Shown here: positions 34,676 through 44,800 of the stretch, one piece after another
Numbering within the stretch: position 1 is the first letter of the stretch
Layout: the number at the start of each line of letters is the position of its first letter
From: Syncephalastrum monosporum B8922
Lineage: Eukaryota; Mucoromycota; Mucoromycetes; Mucorales; Syncephalastraceae
Assembly (NCBI GenBank): GCA_000697355.1
Contig: JNEN01000882.1
Location: 310,001 to 374,000 of the forward strand
Length of the DNA stretch: 64,000 nt
Direction of reading: 5' to 3'
Notes under the pieces: generated by a model
What the model was told of the DNA's origin: nothing
Databases searched by the model: none
What the model saw: the letters and a program-made list of their open reading frames with translations, nothing else
Made by a program: the position numbers and the translations under genes

Positions 34676-37631
34676 ATGCCTGCACGAGGTAATGAACCCC
34701 CCATTGTCTCTACCATCCGATTCAGTAAAGGCACCACACCAAAACACAGTGCTTAATCGCCAATGTAGAATCTTACGCAGGTCGCAAACGGCGCGGTCGG
34801 CCGGCACGAAGACGGCAATCGGCACGACTCCATTCTGAAGACAATGACACCACTTCAGCGACCGATCGCGTGGACGACGACGCGGGCTTTACGCCTGAAG
34901 AAGCCAAAGATCCAGAGAGCGATCACGAGGTTGTTCCACGCATTCGTCTCACAAAACGTCCCCGCGGTCGTCCCCCAAAAAGAGCAATTACACCGCTTGA
35001 AGATCATGACAACAAACGGCGAGCTGACGAAGACACACCTACCACTGAAGTTCCTGCCACCGTCGCTGTGGATGAAGCGGGTGAGAAGAAGATTGATCAA
35101 GATGGCCATCTGCTTGGAGGTAAAAGTCATGGGAAAAGGGATCTAGCACGGCGAGGCACAAACCAACCGTCGACAATGTCACTGTAGGTCGCGAATTTAG
35201 AGTACCCACATTCACGATCCCTACACGCGGCAATCAACTGTTTATGTTTGCACTTGAGCCTGCACGCGTGCTGCACTACCGAGACAGCTACTTGCTCTTC
35301 CAGCGGAACCCGACGCTGGAGCGCATACGCCTGACAGAAGAAGAACGGAATAATCTTGTGAAGCGTAAGCTCTTGATCCACTGGTTCCGCAACCGCGACG
35401 TCGCTGTCGTCTCTGCCCGCTCCTGCTTCATGCATTTTGGCGCCAAGATGATCAAGAACGGACGGCGAGTCCTCGACGACTATTACGAGGAGCGCGCACG
35501 CCAAGAAGGCTACACAGAAGACATGCTTGTCAGTGGCGACGAGGATGAAGAAAAGACGGGCCGCCGGACCCTGATCTCGCGCAGCTCTCGCTCAACCGGC
35601 TACGACCCTCTGACGCCTGTCAACAGTGCGACGTGGATGCACCATGCTGCGCTTGCTGTCCGTGGATTCAACGCACAATTGCATGAACGCCGCAGTGAAA
35701 AAGCCGTCTTCTTTGACATCCACACCAATGTCAATCAGATCGCCAGCGCTACCCAGCCCACCGCGTGTCAATTCGAATGTGTTGACACTTCCAAAGACTT
35801 TTCTGTCGCACCCGTTGACTTTGCTGCGTCGAACTCGGGCCCCACCAGCTTTCGCGGTCTTGGCAAAGATATCTTGGAAGGCACGGTAGATACAAAAGCT
35901 GTACTTGCCGCGCTTCCAGAGTCAATACGCGAGCAGGCCAAAGACGTCTTGGCTGGAACCCAACCAAAGATTCAATCTTCCGCCAAAGATGACGACAAAT
36001 ATCCCTTGGCTCTATATGATGGCCAATTTCAGTCATCTTTCCCTGTGTAAGTTGTCTCATTTCATTCTTCATCCAGATGTCTCACATATCTTTCTAGCCA
36101 TTTTACTCGGTTTAACCAGCCTAATCCGCGAATCACCGCACCTTCCGCCATACAAGCAACTGTGCAAGCCTATGTTGCTCAACACCAGTATATTAATCAA
36201 ATGTACCATGCCATGGGCCAGAATATGGAGCCCTTCATGGATCCCAATGCTCGACCCGCTGCGCCTATGCAAGCCCGATCTTCAGTACATTCGTCACCGC
36301 GGCAAGCAAGGACTCCGCAAGCCCCTGCTATGATGGTGAGTCTTAAAGCAATATCAATGTATATTCGCTCATGTATTGTATTATAGGCACCACCACCACA
36401 ACCACCGCAACCCGCAATTATACAGTCGATCCCTGCCCCTATCCATTGCGGAGCTCCCATGCCAGGCAAACATGTATGCAAGCAAATCGTGTCGGTCCCG
36501 GGGCAACGCTGCCACAATCACTCTCAACAACCCCCCCCACAACAGCCGCCGCCACAAAGTCGGTCAATAAAGCCGACGCCTCCGCCTGCCGGTGTCAAGA
36601 TGCCCAGTGTACTTCAGCAGGTAACGGAACTTGGAAAAGTATCATAGGGTCGGCATATGACTGACAGGTTGGACCATCTTATCCACCACAGGCTGGCCTA
36701 GGTGATAACACGTGCGCGGAATGCCACTATTTGAGTGCGCCCTCTGATGTGGCCCCCAAGCCGGAAGTGTACAGCTCCTTCGGGCTCATCAAATGCGCCA
36801 AATGCACACGGAAATATCACCCGGCATGTGCCCACCTCAAGACACCGCGTCAAGTGGCAGCAGTCGAATCGTACCCGTGGGCCTGTCCAGAGTGCAAGGT
36901 CTGCTGCGTATGCAAGGACGCGGGTGACGAATCCACGCTGCTGATTTGTGATGGCTGCGACCGTGGCTGGCACACGGGATGGTAAGAACAACCAACCAAC
37001 AAAGAAAAGGTCGTGACCCATACGCATGAAAATATTCACACCATTTTGTTTTCCCTGCCCACAGCTGCAGCCCCAAGGTGAAGAATGTACCAGAAGGTAA
37101 GGCGAGCAAATACAAGGAAAAGAAAATTAGAGAAAGACTCATGGACTCTGGAATATAGGCAATTGGCTCTGCCCACTTTGTGCTGCGTGCCACAACTGCG
37201 ATGCTCGTGGCGATAAGGTCGAATTCCGCCATGCCATCGCTCCCCCGACAGACAAGTGCCGTTATCCGGTCTACTTGGCAACATACGACCAGAAGTGCTA
37301 TGACAATTTCGAAAACGACCGCTTCTGCCCCGTATGTCTCAAGACGTTCAGCGGCGACGAGAATGACGAAGAAGACAATGACATGGTCGCCTGTGACGCG
37401 TGTGACCGGTGGATCCATACTGCTTGTGACGAGACTCTGACACCTGACAAGTACCAAGCACTCTGTGACGACGAGACGGCCAAATACACTTGCCCACTCT
37501 GCGCTGGTAACGTTAAACCTTTGGAGCAGACAAGCGAGGCCGCTTTAGCTCTCAGGGGAAACGGACCTCCTTCTGGGCACTGTATCGGGCTTTTAGGTGG
37601 AAAGGTAAAGAGAAAGGAAAAAAAAGCATAA
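34676..37631 (+). CDS. RSC7: Rsc7/Swp82-type chromatin remodelling subunit with AT-hooks and PHD fingers
   Basis: Eight or so exons, about 800 residues. The first exon is 13 bases (MPAR); two AT-hook-like motifs follow, KRRGRPARRR and KRPRGRPPKRA. The CRC/Rsc7 domain reads GREFRVPTFTIPTRGNQLFM, LEPARVLHYRDSYLLFQRNP, LIHWFRNRDVAVVSARS and FTRFNQPNPR. A Pro/Gln-rich linker leads to zinc-binding modules: CAECHYLSAPSD, IKCAKCTRKYHPACAHL, CPECKVCCVCKDAGDE, CDGCDRGWHTGC, then NWLCPLCAACHNC, FCPVCLKTF, VACDACDRWIHTAC and YTCPLC. This equals a DPF-like tandem PHD plus a third PHD. Such proteins belong to RSC/SWI-SNF complexes; the PHD part resembles animal PHF10, which reads histone H3. Yeast Rsc7 lacks PHD fingers. 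Confidence 0.88.
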
Positions 37632-37990
37632 TGAAAAGGAGTAAGAAGGGGGCCAAAGAACGATCATGGACTCACAGTCGTCTTCATTGATTCATATTAG
37701 TTCCGCACGCGTGGGGTAGTTTTGTACAAGAAGCATAATGTGGGGGTTCCTGAACTCAACGGAGCCGGTGTAGAAGATGTACGGTTGTGATGAAGATTAC
37801 TCAGTAATATATACACTTTTTCCGGAAACGTTTTGCGCATACTCTCTGTAACATTTTGCGCCAAGCACAAGCAATGGTTTGCGAGTTGCTACAAATAAAC
37901 TTTGCCCAGTGATCAGAAAAGACGTGGCACGCCACAATTTTATATTTCGCGTATGTCCCGACTGCGGCTCTTATGCTACATGGATGATGC
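37632..37990. other. Intergenic region downstream of the Rsc7-like gene
   Basis: About 360 bases of 3' flank, AT-rich, leading into the transposase fragment. The short frame upstream of the fragment (YVPTAALMLHG before an in-frame TGA at 37985-37987) may be part of the same relic. Confidence 0.4.
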
Positions 37991-38185
37991 AAACGAGCTG
38001 CGGCCCTACAACTGCATATCAAACTACGTGAAGCGCAATATTGGGTTCAGCAAGATCAAACGGAACCAAAAGATAAGATCGTGAAGAATGTGGGTGGCGG
38101 TAGGCCACCAGGACGACCACCAAAGCTAGTCGAAGAGCACTGGCAGTTCCTGATTGATATGATTGATGAAAAGCCCTCACTTTAG
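37991..38185 (+). pseudogene. Tc1/mariner-like transposase fragment (helix-turn-helix part)
   Basis: A 65-codon open segment, closed by TGA upstream and TAG at 38183-38185. It reads CKRAAALQLHIKLREAQYWV and then the GRPPGRPPKL motif followed by LVEEHWQFLIDMIDEKPS, the pattern of the paired HTH and GRPR-type linker of Tc1/mariner and IS630-type transposases. The catalytic DDE domain is missing; the sequence continues into an unrelated relic on the other strand. So it is a truncated, inactive copy. Confidence 0.6.
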
Positions 38186-38990
38186 AAAACAAATATACGC
38201 TTTAACGGGCGCCTTCCACGGAAATCTTCCTCTTTGTTGAATCTTACCATTGACTTGGAAAGAGATAATTGAGTAGCCTTTTTTTTGGGCGGCATTCCTT
38301 GATAGGACAGCAAGCTTCATTGTGTCGGTACAAAGCGATCGAATGGCTGTACTGTCGTCCCTAGGCTTCACTTCACCATAGCCCAAGGACGGACCTAACT
38401 TGAGCTGGACGACAGTGAACACGATGGCGTCAGGTCGTATTTGAGGCATCATTTCCTCCATTTTGTTTGGCCAGCGCAAACAGAACTTTCTTGGTGACAT
38501 CCGCAGGTATTGGTGTAAGCAAGGGATTATAGATCCGTGTTTACTAATTGACCTCGCCAAACTTCTCCTGGTCCGCGATAGGGTTTTGTGGCATATTGAT
38601 GAGCCTATAAGTGCAGAGCGAGAATAAAACGGAAAGATAAGTGAGCCGATGTAGCTCTAACAAATGTCATACACAAAACTTACATATCAGCAATGCCTTC
38701 TATTACCTTTGCCCGTAAGTCGTCCATGATTGAGGCCAGGGTCAAAAGTTGAAGTTTGGCTTGCTTTCGGCTCATGGTTTTCGCGTCGATGGCAGAAACA
38801 ACGTCAACAATGATATGAAATCGGTTGGGGTAAATTCAGACCAAGGGGTTGGCACTTTGTCAAGTAACATTTTTGTCCATTGTGATATCGCTTCACCGAG
38901 AGGCTTCCGGCCAAACACTGCCATTTTTGCATCGCTGCGTTGCTCTGGAGCCAAAGAAAAAGGAGCGTTGGCCAAGGCTTAGATTTCTTG
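38177..38990 (-). pseudogene. Decayed gene with PD-(D/E)XK-like motif, lineage-specific family
   Basis: Several good coding stretches on the minus strand are broken by frame changes. FSLAPEQRSDAKMAVFGRKP leads, with a frame slip near 38820-38840, to IYPNRFHIIVDVVSAIDAKT and LTLASIMDDLRAKVIEG. An intron with GTAAGT donor and TTATAG acceptor (about 38605-38685) joins in frame to LINMPQNPIADQEKFGEVN, directly followed by TAG TAA. After another frame change, RPDAIVFTVVQLKLGPSLGY, GEVKPRDDSTAIRSL and YSIISFQVNGK follow. RPDA...GEVK is reminiscent of the PD-(D/E)XK nuclease core, but this is only a motif match. The disruptions argue for a pseudogene. Confidence 0.55.
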
Positions 38991-39059
38991 GACATTGGGT
39001 TCTAACGGACAAGGTTTTCAAATGCTCTCTGCCATGCACTGATACTGCAATCTGCTTAA

Positions 39060-39557
39060 ATACTCCAGAGTCGAGGGATCCGACCCATATTTGGCCCCGC
39101 CTAAATTCTGGTGATTCGCGCTCTGGCAGGGACCCACACCATAGTCTTCAAGCTCAACGTCTCGTAAACACCGGTTTTTGACTTGAGCATAGTAAAATCA
39201 GCCTTGTGCATATTTTCCAGGTACTTTCACAATGGTTCGGCCAAGTGGTGGCAACAATGCAGATGATCTCGTCATGCGCGATGAGCAATGTTGAAGATCG
39301 CGAGAGGTTAACTTGAGATGGCAATGATGGGCAACGAGTTGAGTACGGTTCGATAGCTTGATATCGCCTTTATTCGTGTGTGTGAAAAAAACAAGCGAAA
39401 AAAGGGGGTTGTTTTGGAGATGAACCATGGAGGCATGGTTGGGCTTGCTGGACAAGTGAAAAAACTATAAATTTATCCTGCCCACCCAAAAAATCTCGAG
39501 TCACCAGAAATTAGGCTGGGCCAAATCTGGGGTTCGGCTCTCTTGACTCTGGAGTGC
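39060..39557. mobile_element. TTAA-flanked non-autonomous inverted-repeat element, about 498 bp
   Basis: The left end (CTCCAGAGTCGAGGGATCC from 39063) and the reverse complement of the right end (CTCCAGAGTCAAGAGAGCC, ending 39554) match over roughly 60 bases, including TTTGGCCC, GCCTAA and TTCTGGTGA. Identity is about 75-80% by eye. Both ends are followed outward, three bases away, by TTAA (39056-39059 and 39558-39561), consistent with a TTAA target duplication. No transposase is encoded inside. It interrupts the minus-strand frame that runs in from 39894. Confidence 0.75.
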
Positions 39558-39894
39558 TTAATGGATTGTGTCGCAAATTCGTCTTGAAGTCGACTTGCTC
39601 TTCTGGTATATGAGACTCCAAAATTACATTGTAACGTGAAAGGCAATGCTGGCGGTCATAGTGCTTGAACGTGCTCGCAAAGGTTTGGAGAGACAGGTTG
39701 GCTACATTGTCGAGGCACCATTGGACATCAGCTTTAACGCGTGCTCGCTTTCTGGTTGATGTCGATAATGATATCCTGTGCCTAACTTTGCTTTCTTTGC
39801 CGTGTTCTTTCTGTTCCCGAGTCTTTATCCATTGATAAAGCAAAGAAAATAGTGATCTCCCAGCACCAATCATTTGCCAGCAACCAGCAAGCAA
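39511..39894 (-). pseudogene. Relic reading frame upstream of the inverted-repeat element
   Basis: A 127-codon minus-strand frame: SLFSLLYQWIKTREQKEHGK, TRKRARVKADVQWCLDNVAN, STFKHYDRQHCLSRYNVI, EEQVDFKTNLRHN. Its last residues come from the terminal inverted repeat of the adjacent element, so the natural end of the protein is lost. Likely part of the same broken gene as 38177-38990. No known domain. Confidence 0.4.
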
Positions 39895-40161
39895 GCATGA
39901 CTGTTTAGAATATTTATTGTTTTCCTGTATATCTGTTCACCTTTTGTCACCATTGTTTTCATCTTTTGTAAAGGCATTGAGATGCTCGAGTCAGTAGGCT
40001 GTGCATTTGACCAGTTGAACCTCTCTTGACACCAACCCTCGAGGCTGTATCACAAAAGCAGCCTTCTGGAATTGGGTTCTCTTCCTTTACAAAGGGTGTA
40101 TTTTGGAGTTTTGTTCGTAATATAACATTTATTTTTTACATAGAGTGGCACGAATACATGC

Positions 40162-40612
40162 TCAACACCAGTAACAACGACGACAGTGCAAATGGGGCAT
40201 CTTTACTGCAAACGTTTCCGGAGGTGAAGAAGACAAGCAACCACATGTGGATATAGAGTTAACTGGACTGTATGCAACATAGGCAGAGGTCCCCGCAGCG
40301 ATTGTAGTAGTCGTGTAATTCCAGAAGTTCAGAATGAAACCCTTTGGCACAAACACAATAGATGAAAAGCTTGAATATTTATCTAGCTCTTGGACGAGCA
40401 CTCCCATCACTTTGAATCCTATAATAGAAATATAATGCTTTGGTAATCGCTGCATTGGCAATGATACCCCTAAAATGCTCTTGCGCGTTTTGCGCTTTGG
40501 TCCTGCGTAATACATTGGCCATGAAACAACGGACAATTGGAAAAAGAAAAAGTTGCTCCTGGAAAGAGTGTACAAAAATAAAATTGAGAAAGAGAGGCGA
40601 CCTCGTGATCAT
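40162..40612 (-). pseudogene. Relic C-terminal-like coding region of the same unassigned family
   Basis: Minus-strand frame with a plausible splice acceptor (TTTCTATTATAG near 40415) before GFKVMGVLVQELDKYSSFSS, VFVPKGFILNFWNYTTTTI. The composition suggests a former exon. It lies within 150 bases of the start of the next plus-strand gene, so part of it overlaps that promoter. Confidence 0.35.
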
Positions 40613-40749
40613 GCAGATGATGATAAAGATGATTCAATGCTGGAAACGGGGCAAAGATAAAATTCCTGCGGCCTGCCTTTCTATTTTCCTTTACGTTTTT
40701 CTCCTTTTAAACCAACACCAAACTACACTCCAGCCCACAACAGTCCACT

Positions 40750-41505
40750 ATGCTCTCTGTCGCTTTTGCCGAAACCATCCGATCGGACACGACGACAACT
40801 GCGGCGTCGTGTGCTGCTGAGGATAGTTGTCCGGTGCAGCTCAAGGACGAGAACGAGTTTCCTTCGCTGCAGCAGGCCAACGCGGTGGACGAAGGATGGC
40901 ACTTTGTGCAAGACGACAAGGCAGAAGAGGATTCCGAACACGGCGAGCAAGAGGTCATGATCACCCAGGAAGATGTCGAAGGTGAACAAGACTGGCAGAG
41001 TGTTGTCCTCAAGTCGTCAGAGAACGAGGACAAGAAGAAGAGATATGCGGATATCGTTGCGGCTGCTTCTGGCCCCCATTCTCCGATCATCATGACGCAT
41101 AATACTGGACCTCCTTTAAAGTCAATGTCGTCATCGCCAGCCATGACACAGCGCCGCGTGCGAAGCGTCAGCGCAGATGATGATGATCAGTTCCTGGGCG
41201 ACGAGCTACGTGCGCAGTACAAGTCCTCGAGCTGGCGCCGCCGACGCACGCCCTTTGCAATGGATCGTCGGGTGACCATGAACCTGCGACGCACGGTCAC
41301 TTCCGATGACACCACCGACCCTTATCTCCAGCACCCCTCGTATTCTGCAGTGACTGCGGCTGCTACTGCTGGTGGCCATTCTAAATCCCATAGCAAACCC
41401 GCCGTATGCAAGCCCCCGCGTCGCCGTTATCGTTCGTCCACGACCGCCCTGATGGAAGGGGATAGATGGATGCCGATTGGCAAGTGGGCTAAAGCACTGC
41501 CTTAA
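40750..41505 (+). CDS. Intronless protein of unknown function with acidic N-half and basic C-half
   Basis: A single 251-codon frame. The N-terminal half is acidic (EGWHFVQDDKAEEDSEHGEQ, VEGEQDWQSVVLKSSENED) with FPSL and KKKRYADIVAAA short motifs; the C-terminal half is Arg/Ser-rich (QRRVRSVSADDDDQFLGDEL, SSWRRRRTPFAMDRRV, KPPRRRYRSSTTALMEGDRW) and ends WMPIGKWAKALP. Codon use and length suggest a true gene. No domain or transmembrane segment is recognised; the RxRSxS pattern suggests phosphorylation sites. The function cannot be stated. Confidence 0.7.
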   Translation: MLSVAFAETIRSDTTTTAASCAAEDSCPVQLKDENEFPSLQQANAVDEGWHFVQDDKAEEDSEHGEQEVMITQEDVEGEQDWQSVVLKSSENEDKKKRYADIVAAASGPHSPIIMTHNTGPPLKSMSSSPAMTQRRVRSVSADDDDQFLGDELRAQYKSSSWRRRRTPFAMDRRVTMNLRRTVTSDDTTDPYLQHPSYSAVTAAATAGGHSKSHSKPAVCKPPRRRYRSSTTALMEGDRWMPIGKWAKALP

Positions 41506-41832
41506 ATGATACACGCACCCACCCACACATGCCCTTCCTTGTCTTCGTTACCCTATTACCCTATTCTAACCTACCCTACTCTTAAACTCTCCCCTCAGTA
41601 CATAAAACAATACAATCTTTCAACCCGGGTGACAGCGAGATTAGACCAGCGGGACGAAAGTGGTACTCTGCGCTAGGGAGATGGATATAGTATGTACACA
41701 AAATAGGCAAATCTGCGGTGCACGAGTAATATTAATTTGCGTGTCTGATATGAGTGTGTGTGTGTGTGTGTGCGTAAGTGAGGTGTGTGAGTATGTGTGG
41801 TGCGTGTGTGCTTTATATACAATTATTTTCTT
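41506..41832. other. Convergent 3' region with GT microsatellite
   Basis: 327 bases between two convergent stop codons. A (GT)n run lies at 41754-41772. No gene seen. Confidence 0.6.
41754..41772. repeat. (GT)n microsatellite
   Basis: Short GT dinucleotide run in the shared 3' region, followed by looser GTGTG stretches to about 41812. Confidence 0.9.
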
Positions 41833-44800
41833 TTATAAATCCCATACGGTCTCGTTCACGTAGATGGAGGCTGTTTGTCGTATCTGGCCGACGGCATCCA
41901 AATCGTTCACATGGATCCTGAACTGGCCCGGGATACTTTCCTGCGGATTGGCAATCGCCACTGTCAGCGTCAGCGCTCCGCCTGGAGCGACCATGCCTGT
42001 CCTGTCCTCGCCCAGTGGGGAGATCCGCACAATATCCTGCGAAGGAAATTCGGCTGGACCCTCAATCGTGACCTGGAACCGCAGTGGGATGCGGGTCGCG
42101 TGGTTGAGGATCGTGAGTGGCAAGTTTTTAGGATCACATTCGGTCTTGTTCACGCCCGTTTCTTTGTAATACGTGACCAGGTTGAAGTCGAGTCGCCGCT
42201 CGCTCAAGGTGAAGATGGGTGTCTCCACGAGAATACTGCGGACGGGGATCACCTCGCGCAGGATTTCGTCGTTGCTGGGTCGCGTGGTCACCCATAGCTT
42301 GGCGAGCGTGATACCTTCAGGAACGATCCAATCAGCCCGAGGCAGGCGCGAGTTCTCATTGGACGATGCGCGCACTCGGATCTCCATGCTGCCCTGAGCG
42401 CTGACTGTGATGCCGCCGCGCAGTGGTGTGTTGGTATACCGCGATAATACATCGAGCTTGACATAGTCTTCGAGGCCTGCCGCCATATCGGCTCCGATCT
42501 CGAAACGGATATCGTCATCGGTCGTGTTGCGTACCGCGAACCAGTTGTCGCACGGGATGTTGGCCGCCGCTATCGGGTGGGACAGCTCGGGTAGCACCAA
42601 TGTACCGTTCTCCAGTCGCTCAAAACAGAGCTCGAACACCGTCATCATGGTCTTTAGCTTGAGCATCGCCACGTTGTTCTTGTTGTGGTGGTTGACGATC
42701 CGTACATCGATCCTCCGCAGACCAGACGTCTGATCACGCATTTCCCGCGGGTCCAGGACACCACGAACAACCTGGCTCTTGCGAGCCGGAATGGACAGCT
42801 CTTCTCCAGGGCACAAGGGGTTCCCGCTGCCCTCGTCATTCTCATCATCCCCTTCGCTTTTGCCCGTCCTCAAGGTCCTAAACGTCATGTATTCCGGGGC
42901 TTGGATGTCATACAGCAGCGGCACGTCTGCCAGATTGCGCACGGTAAACTTGAACTCAACCGGTTTCCAGGACGCGGTATGGCCGATCTGGCCCAAATCG
43001 ATCCGGTCGACCGCCAGATCTGCGAGGGACATGCTAAAGAGCGCCTCGAGCTCTACCGCCAGGACTTCCAGCTGCTGTCGCTGATCATAAAGCACCAACA
43101 TGCCCTTAAGAGCGCCGCTACGGCCCAGCAACGCCATGGACCGGTTGTACTCGTCCAACTTCTCCGCCGAGGGGCAGTGCAATCGCACGCGCACCCGAGC
43201 GCCCGGCTGCAGGATCAGCTGTCCGCTCCGCTGCAAATACGCACCTTCTTCCACCAAGTAGGTCATGCGCACCTGGTCCTCGTCCGCCATCCAGCCTGCC
43301 GTGATATCGATCTCGCTCAGTGCGATGAGCTCCATCGCCTCGTCCGACGTATTCGCCACCTCGATTTCCTTGACATAGAGTCGCGCCTCCTCCTCATCGA
43401 GCAGCGACATGACTTGGAGGGGCGGGACGGACGCTGCTTCTTTGTTTGTCTCGGCGGTCTGGACTGGGCACACGTAGATACTATCCCATTGCACGACCGG
43501 GAGCGGATTGGCTTCTCTGTGATCGGCCGCGTCGACTTGCTCCTCGTGGCTCGTGTTTTGCAGCAGCGGCACTGCATCATGGCTCCATGCACGCAGCCGC
43601 TGACAGTCCACAAAGAAACGGACCTCCACCTCAAACACTTCCTGGCTGTTGTGCTTGTTGGTGATGATCAGCTTCTCGCTCAGGAGGCCGTAACGGTACG
43701 CGGATATCCGGAATGTGATCTGAGCCATCGAAATGGGCTGACTGCCATCAGCAAAGACGCGCCGGTTGTTCTTCTGATCCAAATAGTCCAGCGGCGAATC
43801 ATTCTTGACCGCCGTGCCTCGCCAGCCATCCAGCGTGCCACCTCGTCGGTCCAGCAGGATGTTGCCACTCGGGCACTCCACTTCGTAATCCAGGGGTAGT
43901 TGTTCGGACTTGTTCTTGATCGTAAACGTGCCGTAGAACTCCTCTTGCAATAGATCAGTATAGCCGAGGTTGATCACCTTGTGCGACACCTCCAGATGCG
44001 ACTGGCCGATGATGGATACAAATTTGACTGTCTGCGTATGCATGAGAAGCATGCCCGAGTCCTCTTCTTCTCCTTCGTCAGGTGTGTCGGGTGTATACAC
44101 AGAGAATTTGATGCCGCCGACCAATTCGCGACATTCGTCTGCAGAGGAACTGCCCAAGTAGCTCGTCAGCAGATTAGGCTGGACCGCAACCCAGACTGTC
44201 GTCATACTGCCTTGCTTGAACGGGATCATATCCACCAGTCCGCGCTCGCCGCTCTCGTCCACAAATATCAGCACTTGGTGCGTGAGGTTGCTCTGGCACT
44301 TGATGAAGATGTCCTGGCCCGAGATGTTCTGCACCAGAAGCGGCGTCACCTGAGAATACTTGCTGCCCGGATCCACATACGAATAGCCTAGATCCAGCTC
44401 GCCTTGGTTGTCCTCCGACAGTGACGGGAAGGTCAGATAGGACTTCAGGTGCACCAGGCACTGCAGTGTGAACGTCTGCGTGGACAGCGTGCTCCTGTTG
44501 CGGATGCACAAAGTATGCTGTTGTTTCCCGGCCACGGTAGGCAGGATCTCGAACATGAGTTTGCGCACTTCCTTGGGCCCCAACGGCTCCGTCGTCTCGG
44601 GACAGATAAAGAACGACTTTTCTGAGTCGTCCAGGATGATATCGTAGAACAGGGGTTCATCCGAGTCGTTCGTCACGCGTACGTAGAACGTCGACTTTTG
44701 ATCCACCTCGACCTTACCACCGTCAAAGTACGATCGCTCCAGCTTAAGCGGCTCGGGCTGCGCCTCGTCCTCCAAGGTCGTCTCGGCCGGGATGTTCTGG

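Noticed and set aside
42685..43899. 404-codon plus-strand frame inside the ASH gene
   Set aside because: Antisense shadow; the minus strand shows regular ASH repeats in one continuous frame.
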